From an uncultured Prevotellaceae bacterium (GTDB lineage Bacteria; Bacteroidota; Bacteroidia; Bacteroidales; Bacteroidaceae): DNA of 12,111 nucleotides. Position 1 is the stretch's first letter; every line of letters begins with the position of its first letter. The stretch lies in NCBI GenBank assembly GCA_902775075.1, contig CACYKX010000170.1:1-12111 (forward strand). Direction: 5' to 3'. Shown here in pieces: positions 1 through 6,329 of the stretch. The notes under the pieces are model-generated. The model made no database searches. It was not told the origin of the DNA and worked only from the letters and a program-made list of their open reading frames with translations. A program made the translations under genes and the position numbers.

Positions 1-1
1 A

Positions 2-205
2 CAGGACATCAATCGGCTGAAGGTTGTTTTAGCCGAACAAAAGAGAACGAATAAGTGGCTGGCTGAGCAGTTGGGAAAAGACCCAGCTTCGGTGAGCAAA
101 TGGTGTACCAATGCATCACAGCCCAGTTTGGAGACTTTGGTGGAAATAGCCAGAAGCCTCAATGTGGATGTGAAAGATTTGCTTTGGTCAACTAAAGAAC
201 GGTAA
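2..205 (+). CDS. XRE/Cro-type helix-turn-helix regulator, 3' part only
   Basis: The frame is open from the window edge to a TAA at 203-205 and gives 67 residues; the start lies upstream of the window. The reading begins QDINRLKVVLAEQKRTNKWL and continues with LAEQLGKDPASVSKWCTN and then SLETLVEIARSLNVDVKDLL. This is the usual order of an HTH_3 fold: helix 1, helix 2, recognition helix with SVSKW, then the helix ending in the DVKDLL motif. The protein probably binds DNA as a dimer and represses its own or a neighbouring promoter. The next gene begins 16 nt after the stop (ATG at 222), so the two are probably co-transcribed and the regulator may control the AlbA_2 gene. It is short enough to be a stand-alone HTH protein. 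Family assignment is secure; the target is unknown. Confidence 0.8.
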   Translation, partial: QDINRLKVVLAEQKRTNKWLAEQLGKDPASVSKWCTNASQPSLETLVEIARSLNVDVKDLLWSTKER

Positions 206-273
206 ATAAACAACTGGAAATATGAGACTACCAATCAACATAGAAGAACTTCTGAGCGGACGAGCAGTAGAAG

Positions 274-1767
274 GTGACCGTAGAATACAAGACAGGCTGG
301 AACCCTGATGCTATATACCGTACTATCTGTGCTTTCGCCAATGACTTTGACGAAACTGGTGGTGGCTATATAGTCATTGGGGTGAAAGAGGAGAACGGGC
401 GACCGTTACGGCCCATTATAGGAATTGACCCTAACCAAATCGAGCCAATCGAGAAGGATATGGTGGGTTATAACAACCTGATGCGCCCGTACTATCAACC
501 CCGATTGTATATAGAGGAGGTTGACGGAAAGACGATTCTCGTCATCAAGGTTTCTCCAGGTGAACGCAGGCCATATAAAGTGCCAGACCAAATAACGGCG
601 AAACAGAAGACATACAACTACTATATCCGCTACAATAGTAGCAGTATCGTTCCGAAAGACGAATACGAGCGCGAACTGATAAACCTTGCCAATCGGATGC
701 CCTTTGATGACCGTGGAAACGACGACATCAAACTGACGGATATATCGCCATTACTCTTGCATGACTATCTAGTGAAGGTAAAGAGCAGTCTTGCAGATAT
801 TTCGTTGACCGACCACATGGAAGATGTGTTGGAGCAGATGGACTTATTAGAGGCTGTTCCAGAAGGATGGCGCATCAAGAATGTTGCAGCAATGATGTTC
901 TCGGAACGTCCAGACCGTTTCTTCCGTCAAGCGCAGATTGAAATCGTCCTTTTCCCTGAAGGAAGAGAAAAGAACCCCAATAACTTGATTGAGGTAGAAC
1001 CCATCAGGGGCAGTGTACCACAGATGATTGAGAAGACATTAAGCTACCTGAACACCAACATCATCAAGAAACAGATTATTAAGCCCAAGGACAGAGCGCA
1101 ATCCATAACATTCTTCAACTATCCCTATCAGGCTCTGGAAGAAGCTGTTGTCAACAGTCTGTATCATAGAGATTGGACGATTCGGGAACCAGTTGAAATC
1201 ACCGTTGAGCCGGAGCGTATTTCGATTCTGAGTTTTTCTGGCCCAAACCACACCATCCCGATGGAGGCTGTCCAAAAAGGTATATCGCTACGTTCACGTC
1301 GTTATCGCAACCGTCGGCTGGGTGAATTTCTAAAAGAACTGGAACTCACCGAAGGACGGGCAACGGGCATTCCCACCATACAGGATGAGTTGCACGACAA
1401 TGGCTCGCCACAGGCAACCATTGAGACGGACGAAGAACGTACTTACTTTCTGATTGACATTCCGTGCCACCCATATTTCATAAAAGAACAAGTCATCCTA
1501 AACAAGGATGTCGTAAAAGATGTCGTAAAAGAATTGTCTGAACGCCAGAAAGTTATTATTGAAATGATTTCTGCCAGCCCATTCTTATCCGCAAAGGCTA
1601 TTTCGGAAAAGATTTCGGAAAAGACTTCGGAAAAGACTTCGGAAAAGTTTACTGTTTCAGACAGGACCATTGAAAACGACTTGGCACAACTTAAAAAGAA
1701 GGGAATCCTTGCTCGTGAAGGTGGTCGTAAGGAGGGCAAATGGGTAATCATTAACAAGAAAGAATAA
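274..1767 (+). CDS. AlbA_2 (Schlafen-like) / ATPase-like putative transcriptional regulator, 5' end frameshifted
   Basis: The 497-codon frame starts at a GTG (274). Residues ~1-105 resemble an AlbA_2 DNA-binding domain (GWNPDAIYRTICAFAND, then GGGYIVIGV). Residues ~285-390 resemble a GHKL-type ATPase module, with the N-box-like EEAVVNSLYHRDW and a later GRATGIPTI. The C-terminus (~residues 425-497) looks like a winged helix: SDRTIENDLAQLKKKGIL followed by GKWVI. This order is that of the COG2865-type regulators common in Bacteroidota. A family-like N-terminus, MRLPINIEELLSGRAVEGDR, is readable in a different frame from ATG 222 and joins this one near 280. The annotated GTG is therefore probably not the native start, and the gene carries a net -2 or +1 frameshift. 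Two tandem repeats sit in the linker before the winged helix. The protein may sense stress or bind nucleic acid; the target is not visible. Confidence 0.8.
   Translation: MTVEYKTGWNPDAIYRTICAFANDFDETGGGYIVIGVKEENGRPLRPIIGIDPNQIEPIEKDMVGYNNLMRPYYQPRLYIEEVDGKTILVIKVSPGERRPYKVPDQITAKQKTYNYYIRYNSSSIVPKDEYERELINLANRMPFDDRGNDDIKLTDISPLLLHDYLVKVKSSLADISLTDHMEDVLEQMDLLEAVPEGWRIKNVAAMMFSERPDRFFRQAQIEIVLFPEGREKNPNNLIEVEPIRGSVPQMIEKTLSYLNTNIIKKQIIKPKDRAQSITFFNYPYQALEEAVVNSLYHRDWTIREPVEITVEPERISILSFSGPNHTIPMEAVQKGISLRSRRYRNRRLGEFLKELELTEGRATGIPTIQDELHDNGSPQATIETDEERTYFLIDIPCHPYFIKEQVILNKDVVKDVVKELSERQKVIIEMISASPFLSAKAISEKISEKTSEKTSEKFTVSDRTIENDLAQLKKKGILAREGGRKEGKWVIINKKE
1507..1530 (+). repeat. Two tandem 12-bp units in the linker of the AlbA_2 gene
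   Basis: The unit gatgtcgtaaaa occurs twice without a gap and encodes DVVKDVVK in frame. Together with the second repeat at 1600 it makes the region between the ATPase-like and winged-helix domains length-variable in principle without changing frame. Confidence 0.85.
1600..1647 (+). repeat. Four tandem 12-bp units encoding (I/T)SEK
   Basis: Units atttcggaaaag (twice) and acttcggaaaag (twice) run head to tail and encode ISEK-ISEK-TSEK-TSEK. Since 12 is a multiple of 3, slippage would add or remove four residues while keeping the frame. The repeat sits immediately before the C-terminal winged helix and gives a charged spacer, probably helical. Confidence 0.9.
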
Positions 1768-1780
1768 TATGCCAAAATGG

Positions 1781-1809
1781 TTTCATATAACGATTTTTTT
1801 GTACCTTTG
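1781..1809 (+). promoter_or_regulatory. Bacteroidota-type promoter for the HU-like gene
   Basis: TACCTTTG at 1802-1809 matches the -7 consensus TAnnTTTG. TTTC at 1781-1784, 17 nt upstream, is a weak -33 element (consensus TTTG, usual spacing 19-21). The start codon at 1836 follows with AAAGAGAGG as a possible ribosome-binding site at 1825-1833. The -7 box is convincing; the -33 is not. Confidence 0.6.
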
Positions 1810-1835
1810 CCGCTGGAAATTAGTAAAGAGAGGTT

Positions 1836-2495
1836 ATGGCATTTAAAATTAAATACGGCATTTTCCCCAATCCTCAGCCTGATGCGGAGGGAAACACTAC
1901 TTATCAGGTGCGGCATACACCGGAAGGAACAATGGACGAGAAGGCTTTTCTGGCTCACCTGAAGTATCACAATACCTATAACACCACTACGATGCAGTCG
2001 TCGCTCAGCGTGCTGAAGGACGAGATCATCGAACAGCTGCGTGAGAACAAACGCTTCCGCATCGACGGGGTAGGTACCTTCCAGATGAAGGTCGGACTGA
2101 AGATGCAATACGACGAGGAAGGCAATCCCATCAAGCCCCACTACACCGACCCCAACAAGATTACAGCCAACGATGTGGAGGTGCAAGGGGTGTCGTTTAC
2201 GCCTGATCCCAGTTTCGTCAAGGCACTCAAGGACAGGATATCGACCATCAACAAATACGGCAGGGGAGCAGCAGGCAAGAACAAGCCCTACACTCGCGAG
2301 GAGATTATCAACTTTCTGGACAGCCATCTGAAGGAGCACCATTCGATGACTCGCCGACAGATGGAGCGCGCGCTGAACATTACCCCATATCGGGCTGAGA
2401 AATGGCTCAACGACATTACTTCCGAGCCATACTCGAAATACTACTCGAAGAAGCAAGGCAATACCTACGTCTATTATCGTTACGGCTGGGAATGA
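1836..2495 (+). CDS. HU-like (HU-HIG-type) DNA-binding protein with C-terminal winged-helix-like extension
   Basis: This 219-residue protein has an N-terminal part (~1-125) resembling the HU/IHF fold in its Bacteroidota-specific variant. It shows the helical segment TMQSSLSVLKDEIIEQL and the strand RIDGVGTFQMKVG, which corresponds to the conserved GfGtF turn of HU proteins, and later VQGVSFTPDPSFVKAL. Classical HU has about 90 residues; here a basic linker (~145-152) leads to a ~65-residue C-terminal region (YTREEIINFLDS, then MTRRQMERALNI) that looks like a winged helix. It probably binds DNA non-specifically and may shape local chromatin. Its own promoter precedes it. It converges with the VirE-like gene, 92 bp away, a pairing often seen in Bacteroides and Prevotella. 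Codon use is GC-richer than in the dinD region. Confidence 0.82.
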   Translation: MAFKIKYGIFPNPQPDAEGNTTYQVRHTPEGTMDEKAFLAHLKYHNTYNTTTMQSSLSVLKDEIIEQLRENKRFRIDGVGTFQMKVGLKMQYDEEGNPIKPHYTDPNKITANDVEVQGVSFTPDPSFVKALKDRISTINKYGRGAAGKNKPYTREEIINFLDSHLKEHHSMTRRQMERALNITPYRAEKWLNDITSEPYSKYYSKKQGNTYVYYRYGWE

Positions 2496-2502
2496 CAAAA
2501 AC

Positions 2503-2568
2503 ACAAAAAAAATGCTCCGCTAACATGTCTAATTGATTGGAAATCAATGGTATGATAGCGGAGCATTT
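2503..2568 (-). terminator. Long intergenic hairpin, terminator of the VirE-like gene and possibly bidirectional
   Basis: A 13-bp perfect stem pairs 2510-2522 (aaatgctccgcta) with 2556-2568 (tagcggagcattt). The loop contains a second 7-bp stem, 2532-2538 with 2542-2548. Read on the minus strand the stem is followed by a T-run (eight A on the plus strand at 2505-2512 partly overlap the stem base), as expected for an intrinsic terminator of the minus-strand gene ending at 2588. In the plus direction no T-run follows, so termination of the HU-like gene is less certain. Confidence 0.75.
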
Positions 2569-2587
2569 CGTGTTGTGGCTGGTGTCT

Positions 2588-3850
2588 CTATGCTACTGTC
2601 ACCAGATAGCCGTCGGTGTCGTGGCGACCCACTCGCACAACGCCCAATCGTGTCATCATGCGCCCAAAGCTGTTGGCGGTCACTCCTTCCATCGTCTTCC
2701 TGGAGTACTTGCCCAACTCGCGGATGATGTCGGAACTGCTCATAAACGTTCCCTCGCCCTTGCGCTGGGGAATAGTAAAGTGCTGCAGAAAGAGACGTTC
2801 CACGTCGTTGAGCACGTAATAGTCTTTGTTGTGATGCTCTATCTCAGCCTCGTCCTGCTTCGAGAACCAGTAGGGCAGATGCTGTTCCTCCACCTCATGC
2901 AGCACCTGCGCATAGAGTTGGTCGTGACAGATACCCTCAACGTCTATCATACCATCAGGCTCCAGCACGAGAAAACGGCGCGAGCCAGTGCGGTCGGTTA
3001 GCACATGACGCTGATTGGTGGTTCCGACAAACGAGGCGATGCGTGGCAACTGGTTGAAGTTCTTCTTATAAGCTCCAATGAAACTGGGCTTCATCGTCTG
3101 CATCATCGACTTCAGCTCCGGCATCTTCTTGCGGTCTATTTTCTCAAACTCGTCAAGACTGACCAGCGCAAATTCCACCATCTTGCGATAGGCATTACCT
3201 TTGGCCTTCAGGTTGAAATCGTCCGTATAGTAGTCGGCAATTTCCTTAGGCAGCATCGAGGCAAAAAACGTGCTCTTGCCCAAGCCCTGCCGCTCGCTGA
3301 CGAGCAGCAGCATCACAGCATTGGCATGATGACAGTCCGCTCCCAGCCACTGACTGACAACAGCGCGCAGCCAGATGCGTACCATGCGCTGACAATAGTC
3401 TGACGTGCTGATTCTACGGGCAAAGTCGCCCATATAGTCCGTCTTTCCGTCCCAACAACCACGAATCCTATTCAGATACTCGCGTACGGGATGATAATCC
3501 TTCGCCAAGTCGCTCTCCACACGCTGACGGACATAACTGGAAAGACAAAATATCTCCCCTTCGTCCTGAATGCGGCAGTTGATGGAGTTCATCTGTCTGT
3601 TATCCACCATTTTCCACTCCTCGTCACGTCCCTTGCGCCGATACTCGTAGAGGTCGCGCACCACATTATGGCGAAACTCGAAGTTGTCCGTCACAAACTG
3701 CGCCATGTCATGCACAGGGCGCAGCATGGTCTGCTGTCGCTCTTCGTAACGCCCCCTTGTTGTCACACTCGTTTTGGATACTTTCAACTTCTCCAATTCT
3801 GGTTCCAGGTGTTTCCACACCAATTTTGAAAAATAATCAATTATACTCAT
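2588..3850 (-). CDS. VirE/VapE-like P-loop ATPase with DUF3874-type C-terminus
   Basis: The 420-residue protein has a Walker A motif SERQGLGKST at residues 185-194 and a Walker B motif ALVSLDEFEKID around 228-239 (D233, E234). A sensor segment FVGTTNQRHVLTDRTGSRRF (~274-293) is the signature of VirE/VapE and of phage primase-helicases of SF3-like type. The C-terminal ~80 residues (GTFMSSSDIIRELGKY, then SFGRMMTRLGV) match the DUF3874 pattern. Full VirE proteins in Bacteroidota often have an extra N-terminal primase-like domain (BT4734-like), which is absent here, so this is the ATPase half. It may act in DNA replication or maintenance of a mobile element; function in this order is not established. 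A minus-strand promoter precedes it closely, and an array of 22-bp repeats lies ~155 bp upstream. Confidence 0.85.
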   Translation of the reverse strand: MSIIDYFSKLVWKHLEPELEKLKVSKTSVTTRGRYEERQQTMLRPVHDMAQFVTDNFEFRHNVVRDLYEYRRKGRDEEWKMVDNRQMNSINCRIQDEGEIFCLSSYVRQRVESDLAKDYHPVREYLNRIRGCWDGKTDYMGDFARRISTSDYCQRMVRIWLRAVVSQWLGADCHHANAVMLLLVSERQGLGKSTFFASMLPKEIADYYTDDFNLKAKGNAYRKMVEFALVSLDEFEKIDRKKMPELKSMMQTMKPSFIGAYKKNFNQLPRIASFVGTTNQRHVLTDRTGSRRFLVLEPDGMIDVEGICHDQLYAQVLHEVEEQHLPYWFSKQDEAEIEHHNKDYYVLNDVERLFLQHFTIPQRKGEGTFMSSSDIIRELGKYSRKTMEGVTANSFGRMMTRLGVVRVGRHDTDGYLVTVA

Positions 3851-3872
3851 GCTAAAAACAGTTTTTCTACTG

Positions 3873-3904
3873 CAAAGGTAATACAGAAATCGCCTGATTG
3901 CAAG
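3873..3904 (-). promoter_or_regulatory. Minus-strand Bacteroidota-type promoter for the VirE-like gene
   Basis: On the minus strand TACCTTTG (3880-3873) matches the -7 consensus. CTTG (3904-3901) lies 20 nt upstream, a one-mismatch -33 element at the right spacing. The start codon at 3850-3848 would give a very short leader. Confidence 0.65.
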
Positions 3905-4265
3905 CCTTTTAGCCCAAAATAACAGCAGAAAAACAGGGTGCTCTTACCCCTATTCTCACCACATGCAACCACCCTCTTTACCGTCTTCAAGAAGTAACCT
4001 ACTTGACCTGCCACTCCAGTTCTAACTATCTGCCACTCCAGTAGCAGATACCTGTCACTTCAGTCATAAGTATCTGCCACTTTAGTGACAGCTCCATGAG
4101 AGCACTTCTTGCCAGCGCCAAACAGCCTTCTCTCACGCGCCCATCCGCCTCTTCTCTACCGCCAAAAGCCCTTTTCTTTTCTCTATTCTCCTTCATTAAA
4201 ATTCCTCCGCTGCTAATCTTTTAACAATCAGTCGTTTACGCTGTTTTACGGAGAAATAAGGAAGT
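3905..4265. other. Non-coding stretch upstream of the VirE-like gene
   Basis: No convincing gene is visible on either strand. The stretch contains the 22-bp repeat array (4006-4093). From roughly 4126 to 4200 the plus strand is strongly pyrimidine-rich (for example cttttcttttctctattctc), and it turns AT-rich near 4190-4260. A repeat array next to a skewed and AT-rich segment is compatible with a replication origin or a partition/recombination site, but composition alone does not prove it. Confidence 0.5.
4006..4093. repeat. Four tandem imperfect 22-bp repeats (iteron-like)
   Basis: Units run at 4006-4027, 4028-4049, 4050-4071 and 4072-4093 with no gaps. All fit A(C/T)CTG(C/T)CACT(C/T)(C/T)AGT followed by seven variable bases. 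Units 2 and 4 also contain near-palindromes: CTGCCACT-cc-AGTAGCAG and CTGCCACT-tt-AGTGACAG, each with one mismatch to a perfect dyad. The 22-bp period (about two helical turns) puts every unit on the same DNA face, as in iterons bound by replication initiators or operators bound cooperatively. Confidence 0.85.
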
Positions 4266-4298
4266 CTTGCGAACTTACTTTTTTGGCTTTTATCTTTG
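4266..4298 (+). promoter_or_regulatory. Bacteroidota-type promoter, upstream copy of an overlapping pair
   Basis: TATCTTTG at 4291-4298 matches TAnnTTTG. CTTG at 4266-4269 lies 21 nt upstream and is a near-match to the -33 TTTG. Confidence 0.55.
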
Positions 4299-4325
4299 CA
4301 TTTACAATTATTATTTATATCTTTG
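4295..4325 (+). promoter_or_regulatory. Bacteroidota-type promoter, downstream copy using TTTG of the first -7 box as its -33
   Basis: TTTG at 4295-4298, 19 nt, then TATCTTTG at 4318-4325: both boxes match consensus at ideal spacing. The -33 element is the same TTTG that forms the end of the -7 box of the promoter at 4291, so the two cannot be occupied at once. Transcription would run into the remnant at 4326-4571 and possibly on to dinD. Confidence 0.7.
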
Positions 4326-4571
4326 CAACTGCATCTGCCCGATGTTGCTGAGAAGTCCTACGAGCAGGACGGAGCCGCTGGGCGGAGCATTACATTGCGG
4401 AATAAGCGACACAGTACGCTTTGTTTGCAATTAGCAATTCATGCCAACAGCCTGCTATTGGGAGAAAGCCATTCGTTGAAGAATCGCTATATGATGATAA
4501 ATCCACCAGAGGATGAATGAGAAGCTATCACAATATATGATGACATCGAGCGCGAGAAAGACAGCCTATAG
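4326..4571 (+). pseudogene. Probable gene remnant of unknown family with an in-frame TGA
   Basis: I do not recognise this sequence. One frame stays open through LPDVAEKSYEQDGA and GESHSLKNRYMMINPPEDE to a TGA at 4518-4520. The same frame then continues with EAITIYDDIEREKDSL to a TAG at 4569-4571. Both parts have protein-like composition (acidic, amphipathic), which suggests a nonsense-mutated tail of a lost gene. An open frame of this size can occur by chance, and no start codon fits the promoter transcription start well. Between 4572 and 4708 there is a C-run and an AT-rich leader, but no gene. Confidence 0.3.
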
Positions 4572-4633
4572 CCCCCCCTCCGCCGAATCGCACTACTAAT
4601 AAAATGTAAAAATGCAGCCGCAGGCACCGATGT

Positions 4634-4648
4634 CTGAATAATTTTCAG
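4634..4648. promoter_or_regulatory. Small dyad upstream of dinD, possible operator
   Basis: CTGAA-taatt-TTCAG is a perfect 5-bp inverted repeat with a 5-nt centre, 60 bp before the dinD start. It overlaps weak -7-like elements (TAATTTTC at 4639, TAATTTTA at 4649). dinD is SOS-controlled in E. coli, so a repressor site here would make sense. The dyad is short and this is only a suggestion. Confidence 0.25.
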
Positions 4649-4707
4649 TAATTTTACAGCCAAATAGCAAATCATGAAGGATTTGTTGAACTCGACAAGA
4701 AAGAAAC

Positions 4708-4730
4708 TATGGATATACAGAAAATACAAC
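4708..4730 (+). repeat. 23-bp direct repeat, copy 1 (start of dinD)
   Basis: The sequence t + ATGGATATACAGAAAATACA + AC is identical at 4708-4730 and 6752-6774. It includes the dinD start codon and encodes MDIQKIQ. In dinD it belongs naturally to the N-terminus, which suggests that this is the source copy. Confidence 0.95.
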
Positions 4731-5632
4731 AATACAAATCAGCCTTCGACTTGATAGCCAAGGACATCAAGGATGATGAAGGGAACTCTATCGAAGTATG
4801 GTATGCACGTGAGTTGCAACAAGTGTTAGGCTATTCCCGATGGGAGAATTTCGTGGTGGCCATTGGCCGTGCTTTGGAATCGTGTAAGACGTTGGGAATC
4901 AATGTGGATGATCATTTTCGTGAGGTCACGAAAATGATAGCCTTGGCTAAAGGTGCTCAACGTGAAGTTCAAGACTTCATGCTCACGCGGTATGCCTGCT
5001 ATTTGATAGCACAGAATGGAGACCCAAAGAAAGAAGAAGTGGCCTTTGCACAGAGTTATTTCGCCGTCCAGACCCGTAAGGCAGAAATTATAGAAGAACG
5101 ACTAAACGAAGTGGCTCGTCTGAATACCCGTGAACGCCTACGAGCTTCCGAAAAGCAATTAAGTCGCAATATCTATCAACGTGGAGTAGATGACCGTGGT
5201 TTTGGACGTATCCGTTCAAAAGGCGACTATGCCCTGTTTGGTGGGCTTTCAACAGACCAAATGAAAAAACGGCTGGGAATCAAAAGTGGTGCTTTGGCTG
5301 ATTATCTACCCACATTAACGATTGCCGCCAAGAATCTTGCAACGGAAATGACCAATTATAACGTAGAGCAAAAAGACCTCTACGGTGAAGCAAACATCAC
5401 AGCCGAGCATGTACAGAACAACCGTAGCGTTCGTGGCATGTTGGGCCAACGCGGAATCAAGCCAGAGGAACTTCCACCTGCAGAAGACAAAAGCTACCAA
5501 AAGACAGCAAATAATGAACAACAAAGAACCTGGATACGTTTATATACTGACCAACCCCAGCTTTCGCGAGGATTGGGTGAAGATTGGCAAAAGTTCACGT
5601 CCTGTGGATGTGAGAAGCAAGGAGCTGGATAA
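4709..5632 (+). CDS. dinD: DNA damage-inducible protein D, C-terminus frameshifted
   Basis: The DinD family is recognised from SIEVWYARELQQVLGYSRWENF, AIGRALESCKTLGI, the block EVQDFMLTRYACYLIAQNGDP, FAVQTRKAEIIEERL and the late NNRSVRGMLGQRGIKPEEL. E. coli DinD (about 274 residues) is SOS-induced and inhibits RecA-dependent strand exchange in vitro; the role in Bacteroidota is inferred. The homologous part ends at residue ~260 (PPAED). The following ~47 residues are an out-of-frame reading of the next gene. If the A4 run at 5489-5492 had one more A, the protein would read KKLPKDSK and stop at TAA 5512-5514, overlapping the next ATG as TAATG, a typical coupled junction. A one-base deletion, or a sequencing error, therefore explains the odd tail. 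The family N-terminal and core regions are intact. Confidence 0.92.
   Translation: MDIQKIQQYKSAFDLIAKDIKDDEGNSIEVWYARELQQVLGYSRWENFVVAIGRALESCKTLGINVDDHFREVTKMIALAKGAQREVQDFMLTRYACYLIAQNGDPKKEEVAFAQSYFAVQTRKAEIIEERLNEVARLNTRERLRASEKQLSRNIYQRGVDDRGFGRIRSKGDYALFGGLSTDQMKKRLGIKSGALADYLPTLTIAAKNLATEMTNYNVEQKDLYGEANITAEHVQNNRSVRGMLGQRGIKPEELPPAEDKSYQKTANNEQQRTWIRLYTDQPQLSRGLGEDWQKFTSCGCEKQGAG
4911..4938. repeat. Perfect 12-bp inverted repeat inside dinD
   Basis: ATCATTTTCGTG (4911-4922), loop AGGT, CACGAAAATGAT (4927-4938). The mRNA would form a 12-bp perfect hairpin in the DDHFREVTKMI segment. It may be chance imposed by the protein sequence, or a protein-binding dyad. Confidence 0.85.
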
Positions 5633-6326
5633 TACTGCCGTTCCTTTGCCCTTCGAGATTTTCGCCACAATGAAAACCACGAAATACAACGAGGTAGAGA
5701 AATTGGTACATAAGACCATTGACCGCCTCACAGATTTGCGCATCCGCCAAAACAGAGAGTTTTTTAATGTGGCCCCACAAATGGCTCTTGACATTTTCCG
5801 CGATATTGCAATGGCTATTGATGATGCAGAAATTATTGAATATGAAAGCAATATGCCCATCAATCCTGAAACTGACAAGACAGAGAAACCATCACGTGTT
5901 AGCATTTCAGACACATCTGAACTACAGTTAAAGTTTTGGGAAGAGTTTAATGCTCATGCAATTAATCATGCTACATTCTCTAAGGAGTTTTCTATAAGAA
6001 AAGCAAACCCACAGCATTGGTATGACTTAAGCATTGGCTCATCAGAATATCATATCTGTCTAACTGCAAGCAGACAAAAGCACGAACTGACAGCAGGCAT
6101 TTATGTTACGGCCAATAAAACTTTGTTTTACAAAATAAGGGAGCATGCTCCTGAATTAGAGGAAGAAATAGGTGGTGAGATAGAATGGCGCGAAGCATCC
6201 AAGGCTTGTCGATTCGTTACCTATAAGCCTTTTGATATGGACGACAAATCACAATGGCAAGATGCATTACAATGGCTTTATGACATCAGTATAAAAATCA
6301 AAATGGCAATGCAAAAATACGCATAG
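5514..6326 (+). CDS. GIY-YIG-type (T5orf172-like) nuclease-domain protein with C-terminal DUF4268
   Basis: Read from ATG 5514 the protein has 270 residues. An earlier start at 5385 in the same frame would run antisense to nothing but overlap dinD with unrelated residues, so 5514, at the inferred TAATG junction, is preferred. Residues ~6-95 match the GIY-YIG superfamily in its T5orf172 form: GYVYILTNP (GIY strand), VKIGKSSRPVDVRSKELDN (YIG strand and the conserved Arg), EVEKLVHKTI (E/H helix) and EFFNV. Residues ~135-270 match DUF4268 (FWEEFNAH, then YDLSIGSSEYHICLTAS and the end block GGEIEWREAS), a domain of unknown function often found with restriction or nuclease proteins. The combination suggests a nuclease linked to defence or DNA repair. 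It is followed after 3 nt by the chimeric ORF. Confidence 0.85.
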   Translation: MNNKEPGYVYILTNPSFREDWVKIGKSSRPVDVRSKELDNTAVPLPFEIFATMKTTKYNEVEKLVHKTIDRLTDLRIRQNREFFNVAPQMALDIFRDIAMAIDDAEIIEYESNMPINPETDKTEKPSRVSISDTSELQLKFWEEFNAHAINHATFSKEFSIRKANPQHWYDLSIGSSEYHICLTASRQKHELTAGIYVTANKTLFYKIREHAPELEEEIGGEIEWREASKACRFVTYKPFDMDDKSQWQDALQWLYDISIKIKMAMQKYA

Positions 6327-6329
6327 TTT

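Noticed and set aside
1443..2504. Long open frame on the minus strand (353 codons)
   Set aside because: It lies antisense to the end of the AlbA_2 regulator and to the whole HU-like gene, both of which have clear family motifs. Its translation is Leu/Val/Ser-rich with no recognisable domain.
2537..3829. Open frames on the plus strand opposite the VirE-like gene
   Set aside because: They are antisense to a well-supported P-loop ATPase gene and have His/Leu-rich, low-information translations.
4006..4093. CRISPR array
   Set aside because: The 22-bp units follow each other without unique spacers, and no cas gene is present, so tandem repeats fit better.
4296..4520. An intact gene starting at ATG 4296
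   Set aside because: The start lies inside the promoter boxes at 4291-4325, so the first residues would not be transcribed from the downstream promoter; the region is better treated as a remnant.
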